The position numbers and the translations under genes are program-made. Below, in pieces: positions 30,759 through 42,305 of a stretch of 64,000 nt of DNA; the first letter of the stretch is position 1, and every line of letters starts with the position of its first letter. The DNA comes from Larix kaempferi. Its lineage: Eukaryota > Streptophyta > Pinopsida > Pinales > Pinaceae. Location of the stretch: assembly GCA_027924585.1 (NCBI GenBank), contig BSBM01000440.1, forward strand, positions 12,803,501 through 12,867,500, written 5' to 3'. The notes under the pieces are model-generated. The model was not told the origin of the DNA, searched no databases, and saw nothing but the letters and a program-made list of their open reading frames with translations.

Positions 30759-31955
30759 TTGGTCTTTAAAGCTGCAGACTTCCAGCTAATTGCAGGAGAG
30801 TTAAACAAAATGGGCGCCGATGAGGTATTGCGCAGATGCGTCTTGCCGTACAAGCAAGCACAGATATTAGCGGATGCGCATGGAGGAGTAGCCGGAGGAC
30901 ACTATGGCGGTAGGGCGATTGCTAGGAAAGTGTTGCATGCTGGGCTATGGTGGCCCACACTACATAATCATGCGACAGACTATGCATGGTCCTGTGATAT
31001 CTGTCAGCGAACTGGAAAACCATCCCGACGTGATGAGATGCCACTCATGCCTCAGTTGATATTGCAGACATTCGACAAATGGGAAGTGGATTTTGTAGGA
31101 CCGATCAATCCACTAGGGAAGCGCACGGGTGCACACTATATTATCATAGCAAAAGAGTATTTGACTCGATGGGAAGAGGCGGCACCAGTACTTGATTGTT
31201 CCGCAACAACGGCGGCACGATTCTTGTTTGACACCATCATCACTCACTTCGGCTGCCCCAAGATATTGTTGAGCGATCAAGGTAGCCACTTTCTCAATTG
31301 CGCCATCAACGCATTGACGGAGGAGTTGCAGATACAGCATAAGAAGAGTACACCCTATCATCCGCAGGCAAATGGCACGGTGGAAGCCTTCAACAAGGTA
31401 TTGGAGCATGCACTGACCAAGGTGTGCAATACAAACCATGATGACTGGGATCTCAAAATCCCAGGAGTATTGTGGGCCTATCGCACCACATGTAAACGAC
31501 TGACAGGACAGACACCATTTAAGCTGGTGTATGGACAAGAAGCAATTATGCGCATGGAGTATATTGTCTCAAGTCTGCACATCACGTCCGCAACAGGCTT
31601 GGATGATGCATCGGCACTAGCTGAACGTCTAGAGCGGTTGGTGTAGTTGGAGGAAGATCGTTTCATTGCCGGTTTCCACCAGGGGGTAGAGAAGGATCGT
31701 CAGAAGGCATGGCATGATCGACACATAAAAAACAAGCAGTTTCAGTAGGGTGACTTGGTGTTGTTGTACGACAGCAATTTTATGAAACATCCAGGAAAGT
31801 TGCAAATACATTGGCTTGGTCCATATCGCATCAGCAGTATTACTTCAGGAGGCGCGATTCAGCTACAACAACTGGACGGGGCGATACTCCCAAAACTAGT
31901 GAATGGTCATAGGTTGAAGCCCTATCAGTCAGGCTTGGAACAACGCGATGCCTGA
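30759..31955 (+). pseudogene. Gypsy integrase and C-terminal domain
   Basis: The 295-residue frame 30759-31646 shows the H2C2 finger ([12 protein letters not shown]... [13 protein letters not shown]), then [17 protein letters not shown] and [10 protein letters not shown] as the DDE core, and [16 protein letters not shown]. Beyond a TAG at about 31646, 31755-31955 is the C-terminal domain (GDLVLLYD, WLGPYRI, NGHRLKPY). No chromodomain is seen. Confidence 0.92.
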
Positions 31956-33102
31956 GTCGCATCGGGAAAAAAAAAAAGATTGATTGGTGGCAGGATGGTG
32001 CACCAACATGGATGAACTGCAGAAGCAGGGAGGCTTCTGCCACAAGTTTGGAGCAGTTTGCGACACCTAGGATTGTTGCACTTGGGTCACATCCGAAATC
32101 ATGATGCAAATGGGACTTTTCCCTATTTGACGGATATGATCGCTAGTCGATTTCGATCGTGTCAGAGGAACGCACGTTTGGGATTCAGGATACACCGAGG
32201 CAGTATGGCCGACGGCACTTTCCAAGCTAGTCCGCATGATTGGCACGAAGCATCCATCATGCCGGCATGGCCAAAGAAATGCTTCGCATGTTTTTGCAGG
32301 AAGGAAACCAGGTGAAGGTACGATTCCTTCATCGTTCGGATGATCATCACATGGAATGATGACGAATTATGATTACCCTGGGGTACGAGCAGGTGGTGCA
32401 ATGGCTTGCTGAGGCAAATGGATGACAGAGTGTGCGGTATAAATAAAGGACCCGAGGAGAGTAAGCACCCAGAGGTTGTTTTAGTTAAGAGGGGTTGTGC
32501 TATGAAAGGCTATGGCATTTTGTTAAGCTAGGAATTCCAAGGAGGTTGTGGAAATGATCTATTTTATTTCAAGGAGTGGCACTCCCGGTGCGCTGATGGC
32601 CTGAACCACGAGATTCCATGAGTGGTTAGAGCAAGCGGCGTTTCGGCCACTCCGATGCCACAAGCATGAAGTCTCATCCGGGATGTCTAGGAAGTTGGTG
32701 ATGGTTCAAAGTCTCATGGTCCCTGCGACCACACCAAAGGGAGGGGTTGTCGGCCTCGAGTCCCTTTAACGTATGCTTAATGGTGCAAAACAGATGTGCC
32801 AAAATCGCTGGCCTGTTTTACACCTTGGCATTGCTTCCATAATTCCTCTCTGTCTCCAATTGGTCTCTCGAGACTGGAGGATGAGTTTGCAAGGCCCGCC
32901 ACAATAAGCTGGGAAGAGTCCACTTTTGGTTAAGAAGTACATGATAGCAAGCAGACGATCAGTGCACCAGAAGGAGTAGAACAACATCGCGAGATCCAGA
33001 CAACAAGAACAGTAGCCGAACTAGAGTTCAGCCCTAGTAGAGTAAAGACGACGAAGTACACTATATCCTATTGACGTGGCTCGAGGGCGAGCCACAAGAT
33101 TG
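31956..33102 (+). other. 3' untranslated part of the gypsy element
   Basis: No reliable ORF. Contains a perfect hairpin GTGGCTCG/CGAGCCAC at 33076-33095, just before the polypurine tract. Confidence 0.6.
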
Positions 33103-33113
33103 TGTTGGGGGCC
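33103..33113 (+). promoter_or_regulatory. Polypurine tract of the gypsy element
   Basis: TGTTGGGGGCC immediately before the TG of the 3' LTR; the purine core is GGGGG. Confidence 0.65.
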
Positions 33114-33992
33114 TGTTGGCAGGCGATTTGGTAGAGTGCTATCGCAGCATCTCCGATGCTGCGACAAGGTAGAAGATGGCGCAAAAGGCAACAAGCGGAA
33201 GATTAGTTATGCATTTTGGGTCAATTGTACCGCAGAATGCGGGTTTTGGGTCATTTGGACCACATATTATGTAAATGTTGAGTCATTTATACCGCAGAAT
33301 GCGAGCTTTTGGTCGTTTTTGGATAAGTCAGTTAGATATTGGGTCATTTGTCCACAGTGTCAGTTAGGAAGTCGGTAGTAAGTGGACAAGAGTCGTAAGG
33401 CGGAAGCCTATATATAGATCAGAATTGTAAGTGTTGAGGGAGAAGGATAATAAAGGGGCAGCAGAAGAATGTGAAGCTTGATGTTGGTTGTATGATTCCC
33501 AGTTATGTTTTGATGTTAAGAGTCATTGCGGAGATCTAGTTTATGTAGAGATGTTGTATCTGGGTTGACAACGATAATATGATGAAGCTATTTTGGTGCC
33601 ATCCCTATGTTCAATTTGTTTTAGTTATGATAATGTGATATTGCACTATACGAATAATGTCATGCTTCTTTGATGTGAGACTTACAATTACTGTGCAATT
33701 ACTGTTATTGCAATGATGAATGTTTGGGTTGAATATTGCTTTACTACTATGTTTAATGCTTAAAGATCTATGTCGTTGTGTTGCAATAAGTTACGTATCA
33801 TAAGCCGCAACCATCCTCCTTCATTCAGCGGAAACATGGTTCTGTCTGCTCTTCCTGGACGCCTCGGGCGAGACCTCATCTGCTCTGCAAATGTTGCTGG
33901 GCGGGATAAACCCTATCCAGGTCGGTGCTCAGGAAGGCTGTGATATGTGTCGACAGTGAGTGGGACCCCTGTCGACTAGGTTTGAGTCAACA
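33114..33992 (+). repeat. 3' LTR of the gypsy element (879 bp)
   Basis: Colinear with 24126-24993 plus small insertions. TATA box at 33409-33416. Near the left end CGCAGCATC-TCC-GATGCTGCG (33143-33163) is a perfect 9-bp stem that is mutated in the 5' LTR. Confidence 0.92.
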
Positions 33993-33997
33993 AAGAT

Positions 33998-34262
33998 ATA
34001 TATGTCATATCATAGAGTTTGTTCACGAGTGATGACACATATTGCTGTTGGGAGATCTTCTTCTCCTCACATTGTTCCTGGTAGGGGGAAATGAATGATG
34101 GTTAGAAATAAGCAATCCAGAACAAGAGAACCGGAATAAGCAAGCCTGAGCCACAACCAGATTCGAATGCCATATTTAGATTTGTAGCCAGAAAACAAAA
34201 ATAAATCCATGCTCCATAGCTTTCATTAAATCGTGGTATTCGTTGTCTAGTTTTAAAAATAT
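33998..34262 (+). other. Flank of the gypsy insertion, copy A
   Basis: Continues the decayed Gag-like host sequence. Copy B has the same text at 44775-44985 (ACACATATTG, GGGGGAAATGA-like). No ORF. Confidence 0.5.
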
Positions 34263-35800
34263 TAGATCGTGCTTCTACATGATATAATAATATTAAAAAT
34301 ATTATTACAACTAAATTTAAGGAGAAATTGTGTTAGAATAAAGAAGTAGATGATAAGAGAAGTTTAAGATACTATAAGAAGGTGATTAACCCTAATCTAG
34401 AAGTTTTAAAAGTATCTATTTGGTAGAATTAATTTTTAACTAGAGTAAAGAATAAAGTCAACATTGCTAAAATAAGAACAAACTCTCCCAAGCTCTAGAG
34501 TGAAAGAAGGCATTGGACAACTCCTAAGATGTTTTGGGCCGAAAGAGTGTCATTTTTTTATATTAAGAAAATTTAAGATGAAAAACTTTTTTTTTCGGGA
34601 ATTGATAACCTAACACAAGTAGTGCCTTAACAACACACTCATTCACCATCTATTCTACACCCCATGGACAAAAAAACAGGTTTTCTTACAATGACATTCA
34701 CAGCCACATTAAATTTCAATATTGATCTTCCTAACATTTTAATTCATTAAAACTATGATAATTTAATTCTATTATTTTTAGAAAAATTAATCATACTAAT
34801 AAAATTTTAAATGAAATTAACTATTTATTCTTTTAAATATAATAAATCAAAATTAATATTAATAGTACCCTCGTTATCATTAATTTATTATTATAAATTT
34901 ATATAATATTAAATAGTTTCCTTTTTCTTTTTATTTGAAAGAAAGAAACAACAATATAATGATTCGCAGTTGGTTAATATTAAAAGAGAAGTTTTAGGTG
35001 ACCTACAATAAGGAAAGAACACGCATAAATTTCATCATTTAAAAAAAGAAAGAGCGTGAGCGTTGTAGCCTAGTTGACTATGCATGGTGTTGGGAGAGCA
35101 ACCATTCTATGACACACTAAAAGCTTAAAGGAATAATTTAATGAGTTGATAACTCTACTTGGTTTTTGGAATTTTAAATTTGGTAGGATAATTTTTATTA
35201 AAAAACATATTTCAAACATTTTGATAAGTTAAATTTATAAAAAAGTTGAAAATAATTAAATTTTAAATAATTAAAAAATAAAATTTTGTATTTATATTAT
35301 GTATAAATATATTATAAATAATATGAATGATTATAAAAAATAAGATCATTCTATAAAAGAGTGATAACATTAAAATATTATATATATAAATTTAAGAAAA
35401 AGTTTTGACGTAAAAAGGAATAAAATATAAGAGAAAATTAAAATATTATAAAAAAATATTAATTTTAATTTAAAAATTGAAAAATATATTTTTGTCATAA
35501 TTAATTTAAAGAAAGAAACAAAAAATAATTTTCATAAATTTTATAATGAAAATGTGTTAAAGTAATGTCAATATATTTTGGAATAAAATATTTGTATATA
35601 ATAAGATGGAGAAAATATTCTCCATATACTCACATTAAATTTCAATCTCAATTTCATAACCTATAAAATAATATATAATAATGATGATGATATTCGTACC
35701 TTCACCACTAACACAAGATTGAGAGGATAATAATATATAATAATAATGATGATATTAGTACCTTTACCACTAACATAAGATTGAGGATTGAGATTGATTG
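34263..35800. other. AT-rich block, copy A
   Basis: About 1.5 kb of very AT-rich sequence, duplicated at 46290-47770, with no coding signal. At its right end two copies of about 65 bp (ATAATGATGATGATATT...CCACTAACA) lie in tandem at 35665-35790. Its nature is unknown; a non-autonomous DNA element or plain intergenic sequence both fit. Confidence 0.4.
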
Positions 35801-36010
35801 ATTTAGGTTGCACAAAAAAATTTAAAATAATGGGTGAAGACACGAGAGGGGGCATACTTTCGTTTCGTCTAGAACCGTGCAGAAACGGAAAGCCACAGAA
35901 TCAGGATTTAGGTTGCACAAAAAAATTTAAAATAATGGGTGAAGACACGAGAGGGGGCATACTTTCGTTTCGTCTAGAACCGTGCAGAAACGGAAAGCCA
36001 CAGAATCAGG
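35801..36010 (+). repeat. Perfect 105-bp tandem duplication
   Basis: 35801-35905 and 35906-36010 are identical by eye. Copy B has one diverged unit (47785-47911), so this duplication is recent relative to the large one. Confidence 0.92.
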
Positions 36011-36021
36011 TTTGTCTTGTC

Positions 36022-37090
36022 TTTACGTGTGGTGGCCATGTTCAATGAGTTTAATGGTGTCTCTCCCACCGGTTTACGTCGACATAGTCGTGTTCTCCGC
36101 CCGGCTCCATGTGTGGACGTTGCTCTTCCCTAGGGAGCTTTTGATGGAGCCTCCCAATTGGGTTCGATGATAAGTGGCACTAGAGCTGTGATTTTTTTAG
36201 TTGGGAACCACATGCTCAAATTATGGATGAACTGCGGTGGGGGATCGAATACTAGAAGTGAACTTATTGCTCTCTGGTTACTTCTATTTGTGTCTAATGT
36301 TTGTAACATCCCTTTGCTACATATCAGTGGGGACTCTAGTGTGATCATCAGTTGGGCTCGAAAAGACTGCTCCCTCAACGTTCTTCAGCTTGACTACTGG
36401 TTGAGGGATACTAGACGCCTCATCAATTGTTTTGTACTAATTTCCTTTTCTCATGTGTTCAAAGGACACAATTATTTGGTTGATGATCTCTCAAAAAGGG
36501 CTTTAACGAGTCCGGAAGGCACTATCGTTTTGGAGGAATGGTGTGATAACCATTTATGCGACCTGTCTACTTTGGCTTTTTCCTGAGTATGGTGGTTTAC
36601 TAGATAATATATGTTTCTATACTCCATCACCTGTATTATTTCCTTCTTCATGCAGGTCCTTAGCCTCTACTACAGGTTGCAGGTTACTGGTCTCTTTGGT
36701 TCTTTCTTTTTTGGTATACTTTGTTGGAACAGATGGACTGGCTCGTTTTTTCGATTTTTGGTTGTAGTGACTACTTCCTTGCTCCTTGGGGATTTTCTTG
36801 TTATTATGGTTCTTGCTCGGGATTACTCATATTCCCATATTTGGGACAGGAATGTTCCTTGGTGATGGTATTTTATGTGATTGGGGTTTTCTCATTCTGT
36901 TGTACTATCCGGTATTTGGACTCCTTTGGTTCTATTCTTTGTGAACTTCTTGGCCAGTTTCTTTGTGTGGCCATTTAGTTTTTATTATGCCAGGACTGTG
37001 GTTGACTCTCTTGTGGAACTCTGTAACTCATTTTATTGTTTTTAATATAAATAGTAAGTCCTTTTTCTTGTGAAAAATAATAATAACATA
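36022..37090 (+). pseudogene. 5'-truncated LINE 3' end with RNase H
   Basis: The frame 36158-36586 reads MNCGGGSNTRSELIALW, LLLFVS, HISGDSSVIISWA and FKGHNYLVDDLSKRA, an L1-type RNase H, with the Glu of SELIALW and the Asp of GDSS kept. A T-rich 3' UTR and an AATAATAATAA tail end near 37090. Copy B lacks it, so it is a later insertion. A target duplication is not clear. Confidence 0.75.
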
Positions 37091-37379
37091 AATATTAAAG
37101 ATCACGATTCCAGCTATGCCCACTATATTATATCATCTTATCTTTATCTCTTTATCAACAGAGACGGAGTCCATATTGAAAATTATTATATATTTTATAT
37201 TTTTAATTTATATTTTATGTTTTTAATTTAAATTATATATAATATTTATAATTTACTTTAAAAATATTGTACATATTAAATTATTGCTTTGAAAGAATTA
37301 AGTTTATTTATAATATGTTTTTCTTCTACATTACATCATAACATATATATGGGACAAATTCATCTATGGTCTTCGATCT

Positions 37380-38670
37380 ATATCTATCAGATTAACTGAT
37401 TGATCAGATGATATAGTTTGGGCCCCTAATAAAGTAGGTGGAGAATATGCCAAAGATCGGATACGAAATCTTGTGCTCAACGAGGTTATTGTCAGATAGG
37501 AGATGGTGGTTTAATGCTTTATGGTAGATCTCCTATCCCTTAAAGATGAAGATATTCAGTTGGTCTGCATTACAGGATAAAATTCATGTATGGTGTCACT
37601 TACAGTCCTTATTTTATGAGGGACTCGGGAGATGCCCACTCTGCAAAGAGCATTCCAAGATCACTGAACATCCGTTGATTCACTGTTCATACATAGCGAG
37701 GATCTGGTTATCAATTACTCATATCCTTGGTATACATCATTCATGGGTTGGTGCATCATTATCTAATACATTAAAATCATGGCATGAGGCTCCACACGCT
37801 AATTCTATCTCGGCTTTGCCCTATTTTATCATTTGGCATACCTAGATTTCTTGTAACCTATCCATATTCGAGGATAAGTACATACCTCCAGAGTCTTTCG
37901 CTTACAAGAGTGTGAGTTTAGCAAAGACCATGGATCAGCACAGGAACGTTAATCTGCCTCGGGATATCAGGAGAGAAATGGTCGAAAAACAGTTGCCATG
38001 GAGTTATTTCGATGCTAGGGTTGGTGCAGGCAGTATCATATACATCAATGAACATAAATGGATCAATTTTGTAGCATCTATCGAAAATAGCACCAACAAT
38101 TGGGCCGAGTTTTTATAATTCAAATTCCTTTTACAGCTTGTGATCTCCACAAACATTCATAGTTTATAGGTATTTGGAGATTTCTCTCTCATTATCCAAT
38201 GGATGAAGCATAAATGGAAACCGAAGAACTTATTATTAGCATCCATATTTGAGGAGGTCGAAAGACTGGCTAACCATTTCCACTATCTCTCTTTCCAACA
38301 CATATACACAGAAAGGAACCATAAGGCTAATTGCTTATCTAAAATTGGACTCCATTTCTGCGACAGAATATGGCAGAAATAAGAAAGTGTCAATGATACC
38401 ATCAATGAAGACGACCCTCAACCCATCTCTTTTTTATGAGTTGTTTCATTATTATACAAATATTTATGAACAATATCTCAATAGGATATTACGCATACTT
38501 ATTTTTTATCACTGCTATAAGCATGGACATTTACTATTAGAACCTTTCTGAGAATGTATACAAACGGGTATAGCCCGTGGACTTTCTACTTCCATGAGCC
38601 CATTTTTGTTGGTCATGTAAACTGAGTAAACTTTAATATAAAGATGATAAACTTTTTTTCCCTTGGAAAA
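37380..38670 (+). pseudogene. LINE fragment: zf-RVT and RNase H, copy A
   Basis: 37546-37845 carries the zf-RVT pattern MKIFSWSALQDKIHVW, GRCPLCKEHSKITEHPLIHC. 37912-38380 is a broken RNase H (IIYINEHKWINFVA, WAEFL, HIYTERNHKANCLSK). It ends with an A-rich tail after 38660. This is the C-terminal end of an L1-type RT polyprotein, different from the LINE at 52-58 kb. Confidence 0.85.
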
Positions 38671-39075
38671 AAAAACATATTATATAATGAGATTTGAAAT
38701 TTATAATACTTATTTTTATAAAATTAATTTTTAAGAAATTAAAATTGTTAAGAAAACATGGAAATATGAATTAATTTCATCATCAAACAAGGATTCTTGT
38801 TAAAAAAATGAACATTTTTTCCAATTTGGATTCATTCCTGACAAATATATTTTTGAAATTATAAAATGTGTTGTACACCATTGTGCTTTGTTTCCATGGT
38901 ATTTGGGATTCTTTGGAATCTCTATCTCAATGCAATTTTCATGGGTTTATTATTATGTGGTATTTTAAAAACAAAATACTTTTAATTTTTTTTTCACAAC
39001 TTATAAAGTTATACTTATATTAAGTATATGTTAAGTTTTTCAAAACTTAGTACACGATTTGTTCTGAGTAGTCAC
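38671..39075. other. AT-rich spacer, copy A
   Basis: No ORF and no repeat recognised. From 39010 it matches 49135-49197 and then 51636 onward of copy B, which shows where the TIR element at 49198 was inserted. Confidence 0.45.
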
Positions 39076-39690
39076 ATAGTATTATAAAATAGATAGCCAC
39101 TATACTGGAAGTAATAAATATAGGTAACTTTGGACCAATAGAACAATAGGTCCAGTAGTGTAAAACGAACCAAAATAAATATCCTAAATATATTTATTTT
39201 ACTTCCCAAAATGTTCAAAGCATCAAAAATAGCTCAAAATATATTGTCCTAAATAGTACATTAAGGAAATATAAAACTATAAGTATCCTGAGAGAGATGG
39301 ATCAGTTCTCAGAAGACGAACTATATAAAGAAGATTCAACCATAGTGTTGAATCCACCCCCTGTATGTCTCCATCATGGAAAACCTGAAAGGTACCCCAA
39401 AAATATCAATGGCTAAAATACCTGTAAATCCCAATATCCAATAGATAGAAATATGAAGATATTATGCCCATGATAAACTAGATAGCATAAATCACTACCC
39501 AAATAACTGTCAAAAAAATAAGGAGTTGTTGCTACGTTCCGAAAGAGAAGAAAAATGTTGCAAAATTGGTATTCTGCTACAAAATAGCTATCAGTAAAAA
39601 ATTCCAATCATCTCTAGAAGATTTGTATGTACCCATGTTCAACTAATACACCATTTTGGAATTTTTAATATGAAATGCATCCCTCTTAGT
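39076..39690 (-). pseudogene. 3' end of the minus-strand LINE, copy A
   Basis: Matches 51656-52245, the 3' UTR and the last codons of the minus LINE RNase H. It stops at CATCCCTCT, where copy B goes on into coding sequence. This is the right edge of duplication copy A. Confidence 0.7.
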
Positions 39691-39717
39691 AAATTTATGA
39701 AGTTAGGGTATCCACAT
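39691..39717. other. Duplication junction with short filler
   Basis: About 27 bp match neither side: the LINE end at 39690 and gypsy gag at 39718 are joined through them. This is typical of a non-homologous tandem-duplication breakpoint. Confidence 0.6.
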
Positions 39718-41696
39718 AACCAATGTTGTTGTGCATCATCTTTTCCCATCCCATTAACTTGGGGTAACCGTAAGGTAGAATATGACGCTGTCACCATCCT
39801 AGTGGTTATATGCTAGTTTTATGTATACTTTCTATTGATGGACTTGGAATAGTACTAGTACTTCTCAAACTTTGTAGATCTAGGTTAATCCCCTGTATAG
39901 GAATAACTTGCACTTGTTTTGATTCGGGTTTTTTCTTGGGTCTTTATTCCTGCACAAACTCAAGTAATAACTTGTTTTATTGATTTTACAAAAAACACTA
40001 GGGGGTTGGGCCAAAGGTTGGATCACCATCTGGCATGCGTCTTTCAACAATACTGGTTCCATGGGGATCTTGAATCTTACTGCGCAGTCTCTCTTATAAT
40101 GATGCAAGAAGCTCCGTTTGTCCTTACTTCATTTTCATCTAGATCTTCTTGATTCTTCTTTCCTTCCTGTCTCAAGGGTTCTATTAAGATTTAATATGCT
40201 AAGACAGAAAATAGCAGCATTACGTTCCATTTCACAATAATAGCATATACAGGATCACTGAAGAAACAACAAGCATAGCATAAACACAAGAGACACAGAT
40301 TTATCCTGGGAAACCCTCATGGGGTAGAAAACCCAGTAAAGCTTCCTCAATATAGATGACCAGCAATATACAAAGATGCAAACCAAAGATATGATCTCCT
40401 CCTCCACCATAGCAGACCTCTCCTCCACAAGTGCGCCTCTCTCTCAAGTGAGTGTGTATGTCAAATGAGGAACACACCTCCTCTATTTATACACTACTCT
40501 GACATATCTTTTACACAAGTACACATAGGCTCGTATTTAACCAATGGGTTAAATACCCCACTACAACTGACTGGGCCGACCCCTCTAGGGTGGTCTAATA
40601 ACCCTTTGACCCACATAACACATACAGGGCCGACCCCCACTAGGGAAGTCTAATAACCTGAGTTACCACATTCCGACGGAGGAATAAACATGTCTGGATA
40701 TACAATAAGATCTTCATGGAGGAATGAAACATCTCCGGAATAATAAAGTACAAATATAATATTCTTTGAAGTTACAATATCTCAACAGGTTCAACATCAT
40801 TTTTTTCATCGGAGCTCTCACTTTCTTCCATTCCACACCTCTTGGGAGGTCTCTCATCCTCTACACAATCTTCTTTCCCAAACTCTGCGCACCCTTCTGG
40901 CATAAAGGGACCTTCTGCACGTTATTTTGCGCTTTCCCATCTCTGGAAGTCTTATTTCCTCTTTGATCTGACTTATCTTTTCCCTTCAACTACTTTTCTT
41001 TCTTTTCTTTCCTCATTGCTTGTCTTATCTCAACTCATCATTCATGTCTTTTCTCCCTTTGGAGTCTTTTCTCTTCTGGAACCATGGTGCACCAGTTAGT
41101 TCTTCCACTTCCTCATTCCGCGCCCCCACGGTGTAGGGCTTACATTTCCATACTATCGGTGTTCATCGTCTCCATACCTATCTCTACAAATAACATCTTT
41201 ATCCATAGTGTAATTAACTTCAGGGACCTCTTTCTTGGACCTTCTTCAAAGATTTATTCTTCGTTGCTATACAATTCACTTGATCGTATGGAAAAATCTA
41301 TAATATAGCCTTCCTTCACACACAATAACCAAAAATCGACAACTCTAGACCAAGTATTGTTCAGATCTTTCAGTTCTTGAATCTTTTCCCTGGTCCAAAC
41401 TACTGGACAAGTTGTGCTCCAACTAGTATTTATCTCATTATGCCACTGTACCCATTCAAACAGCAAAATAGGAAACTCACAAAAGAATATTTCGTGCACA
41501 TATGAGTCAATATACTTGTCCTTCTAATATTGAGCTAAAATCTGCAAGTCTTTAGTCTCTTTCTACGTGAATTTGTCCTACTTACTCTTGAATCATTGCT
41601 CAATCTCATCTTTGATTTGGTTTCCACCTCATTACTTCGTCCTCCTAACACAATCCTCGTCAAGTCCCGGCAACAGAACCATTGTTGGCTGCCATC
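39718..41696 (-). pseudogene. Gypsy Gag and leader, copy B
   Basis: Duplicate of 20847-22213. The frame 41499-41254 preserves HEIFFCEFPILLFEWV, REKIQELKDLN and CVKEGYIIDF better than copy A does. A primer-site-like TGGTTCTGTTGCCGGGAC lies just inside the LTR on the minus strand. Confidence 0.7.
40182..40787 (-). mobile_element. 606-bp solo LTR, copia-like, copy B only
   Basis: Flanked by a perfect duplication GGTTC (40177-40181 and 40788-40792); copy A is uninterrupted there. The ends are TATTAAG (mutated from TG) and CTCAACA. The body shares AGAGACACA, AAAACCC-type and GGGCCGACCCC stretches with the copia LTR at 11936, so it is a related family. Confidence 0.82.
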
Positions 41697-42305
41697 TGTC
41701 AAACCCAAGGTTCAACTTCACGTGACCAACAAAACACCATATGCATTGGTATCTAGCAATACTCTATGAACAGAGTACAATCTCACCCGATATGCACACA
41801 TGAATTTACAAATACTTGAATTAGGGCTATGCAGGAGGAACTAAGGTCTTTCTACTCAACATTTGATCAACTCAATTCATCACATACATCATATCTACAC
41901 TTCACATGCATTCAACACTTACATAACTCATAGAAATTCATGCACTGAGACAATGCACAGGAAAATACACATAAACAGAGACTTCATTATATTACTTAGC
42001 AAAAATATGTATCACCGTGTCATTACATAGGTTCAGCTTAACAGCTTATACATTTCATGGCTTCTTAGCACAAACTTATGAGACTAATAGAGTTCAAAAA
42101 ATTATAGACTTACATAATCAAAACCCATAGAACGTATATGTCTGAACCCCAACCCTTTACTATGATAAGCCTTATATAGGCTAGAGTAGTCAAAACTGAA
42201 AGTTGTTACTAGAGTGCAACTGACAATTGATTTCTATTTGGAGCAACTAAATCTGGCATTGGTTCGCTTGGTGCACAGTAACTAATCAAAACTTGGGCAC
42301 CAACA
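41697..42305 (-). repeat. 5' LTR of the minus gypsy, copy B (609 bp)
   Basis: Duplicate of 22214-22822 with identical length. Minus TATA box CTATATAAGG near 42175. Confidence 0.7.

Larger units (their letters stand above)
24126..33992 (+). mobile_element. Ty3/gypsy element, full-length structure, decayed coding
   Basis: LTRs 24126-24993 and 33114-33992 both run TGTTGG...GAGTCAACA and are flanked by a perfect 5-bp duplication AAGAT (24121-24125, 33993-33997). Domain order: Gag, zinc knuckles, protease, a Gag-like module, RT, RNase H, integrase. Many stops. Over the first 145 bp I count about 15 differences between the two LTRs, many at CpG sites, so the insertion is old. It is absent from duplication copy B. 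Confidence 0.93.
20847..39690 (+). repeat. Tandem segmental duplication, copy A
   Basis: Colinear with 39718-52245 and in the same orientation. Matching pairs: 20847-22213 with 39718-41696, LTRs 22214 and 41697, 22823-24125 with 42306-43725, 33993-34250 with 44775-44985, 34270-36020 with 46290-47930, 37090-38270 with 47935-49110, 39010-39690 with 49135-49197 plus 51636-52245. Copy A alone holds the gypsy at 24126-33992 and the LINE piece at 36022-37090. Confidence 0.88.

Noticed and set aside
36543-36978. Overlapping hydrophobic frames
   Set aside because: T-rich 3' UTR of the truncated LINE; no signal of selection or domain.
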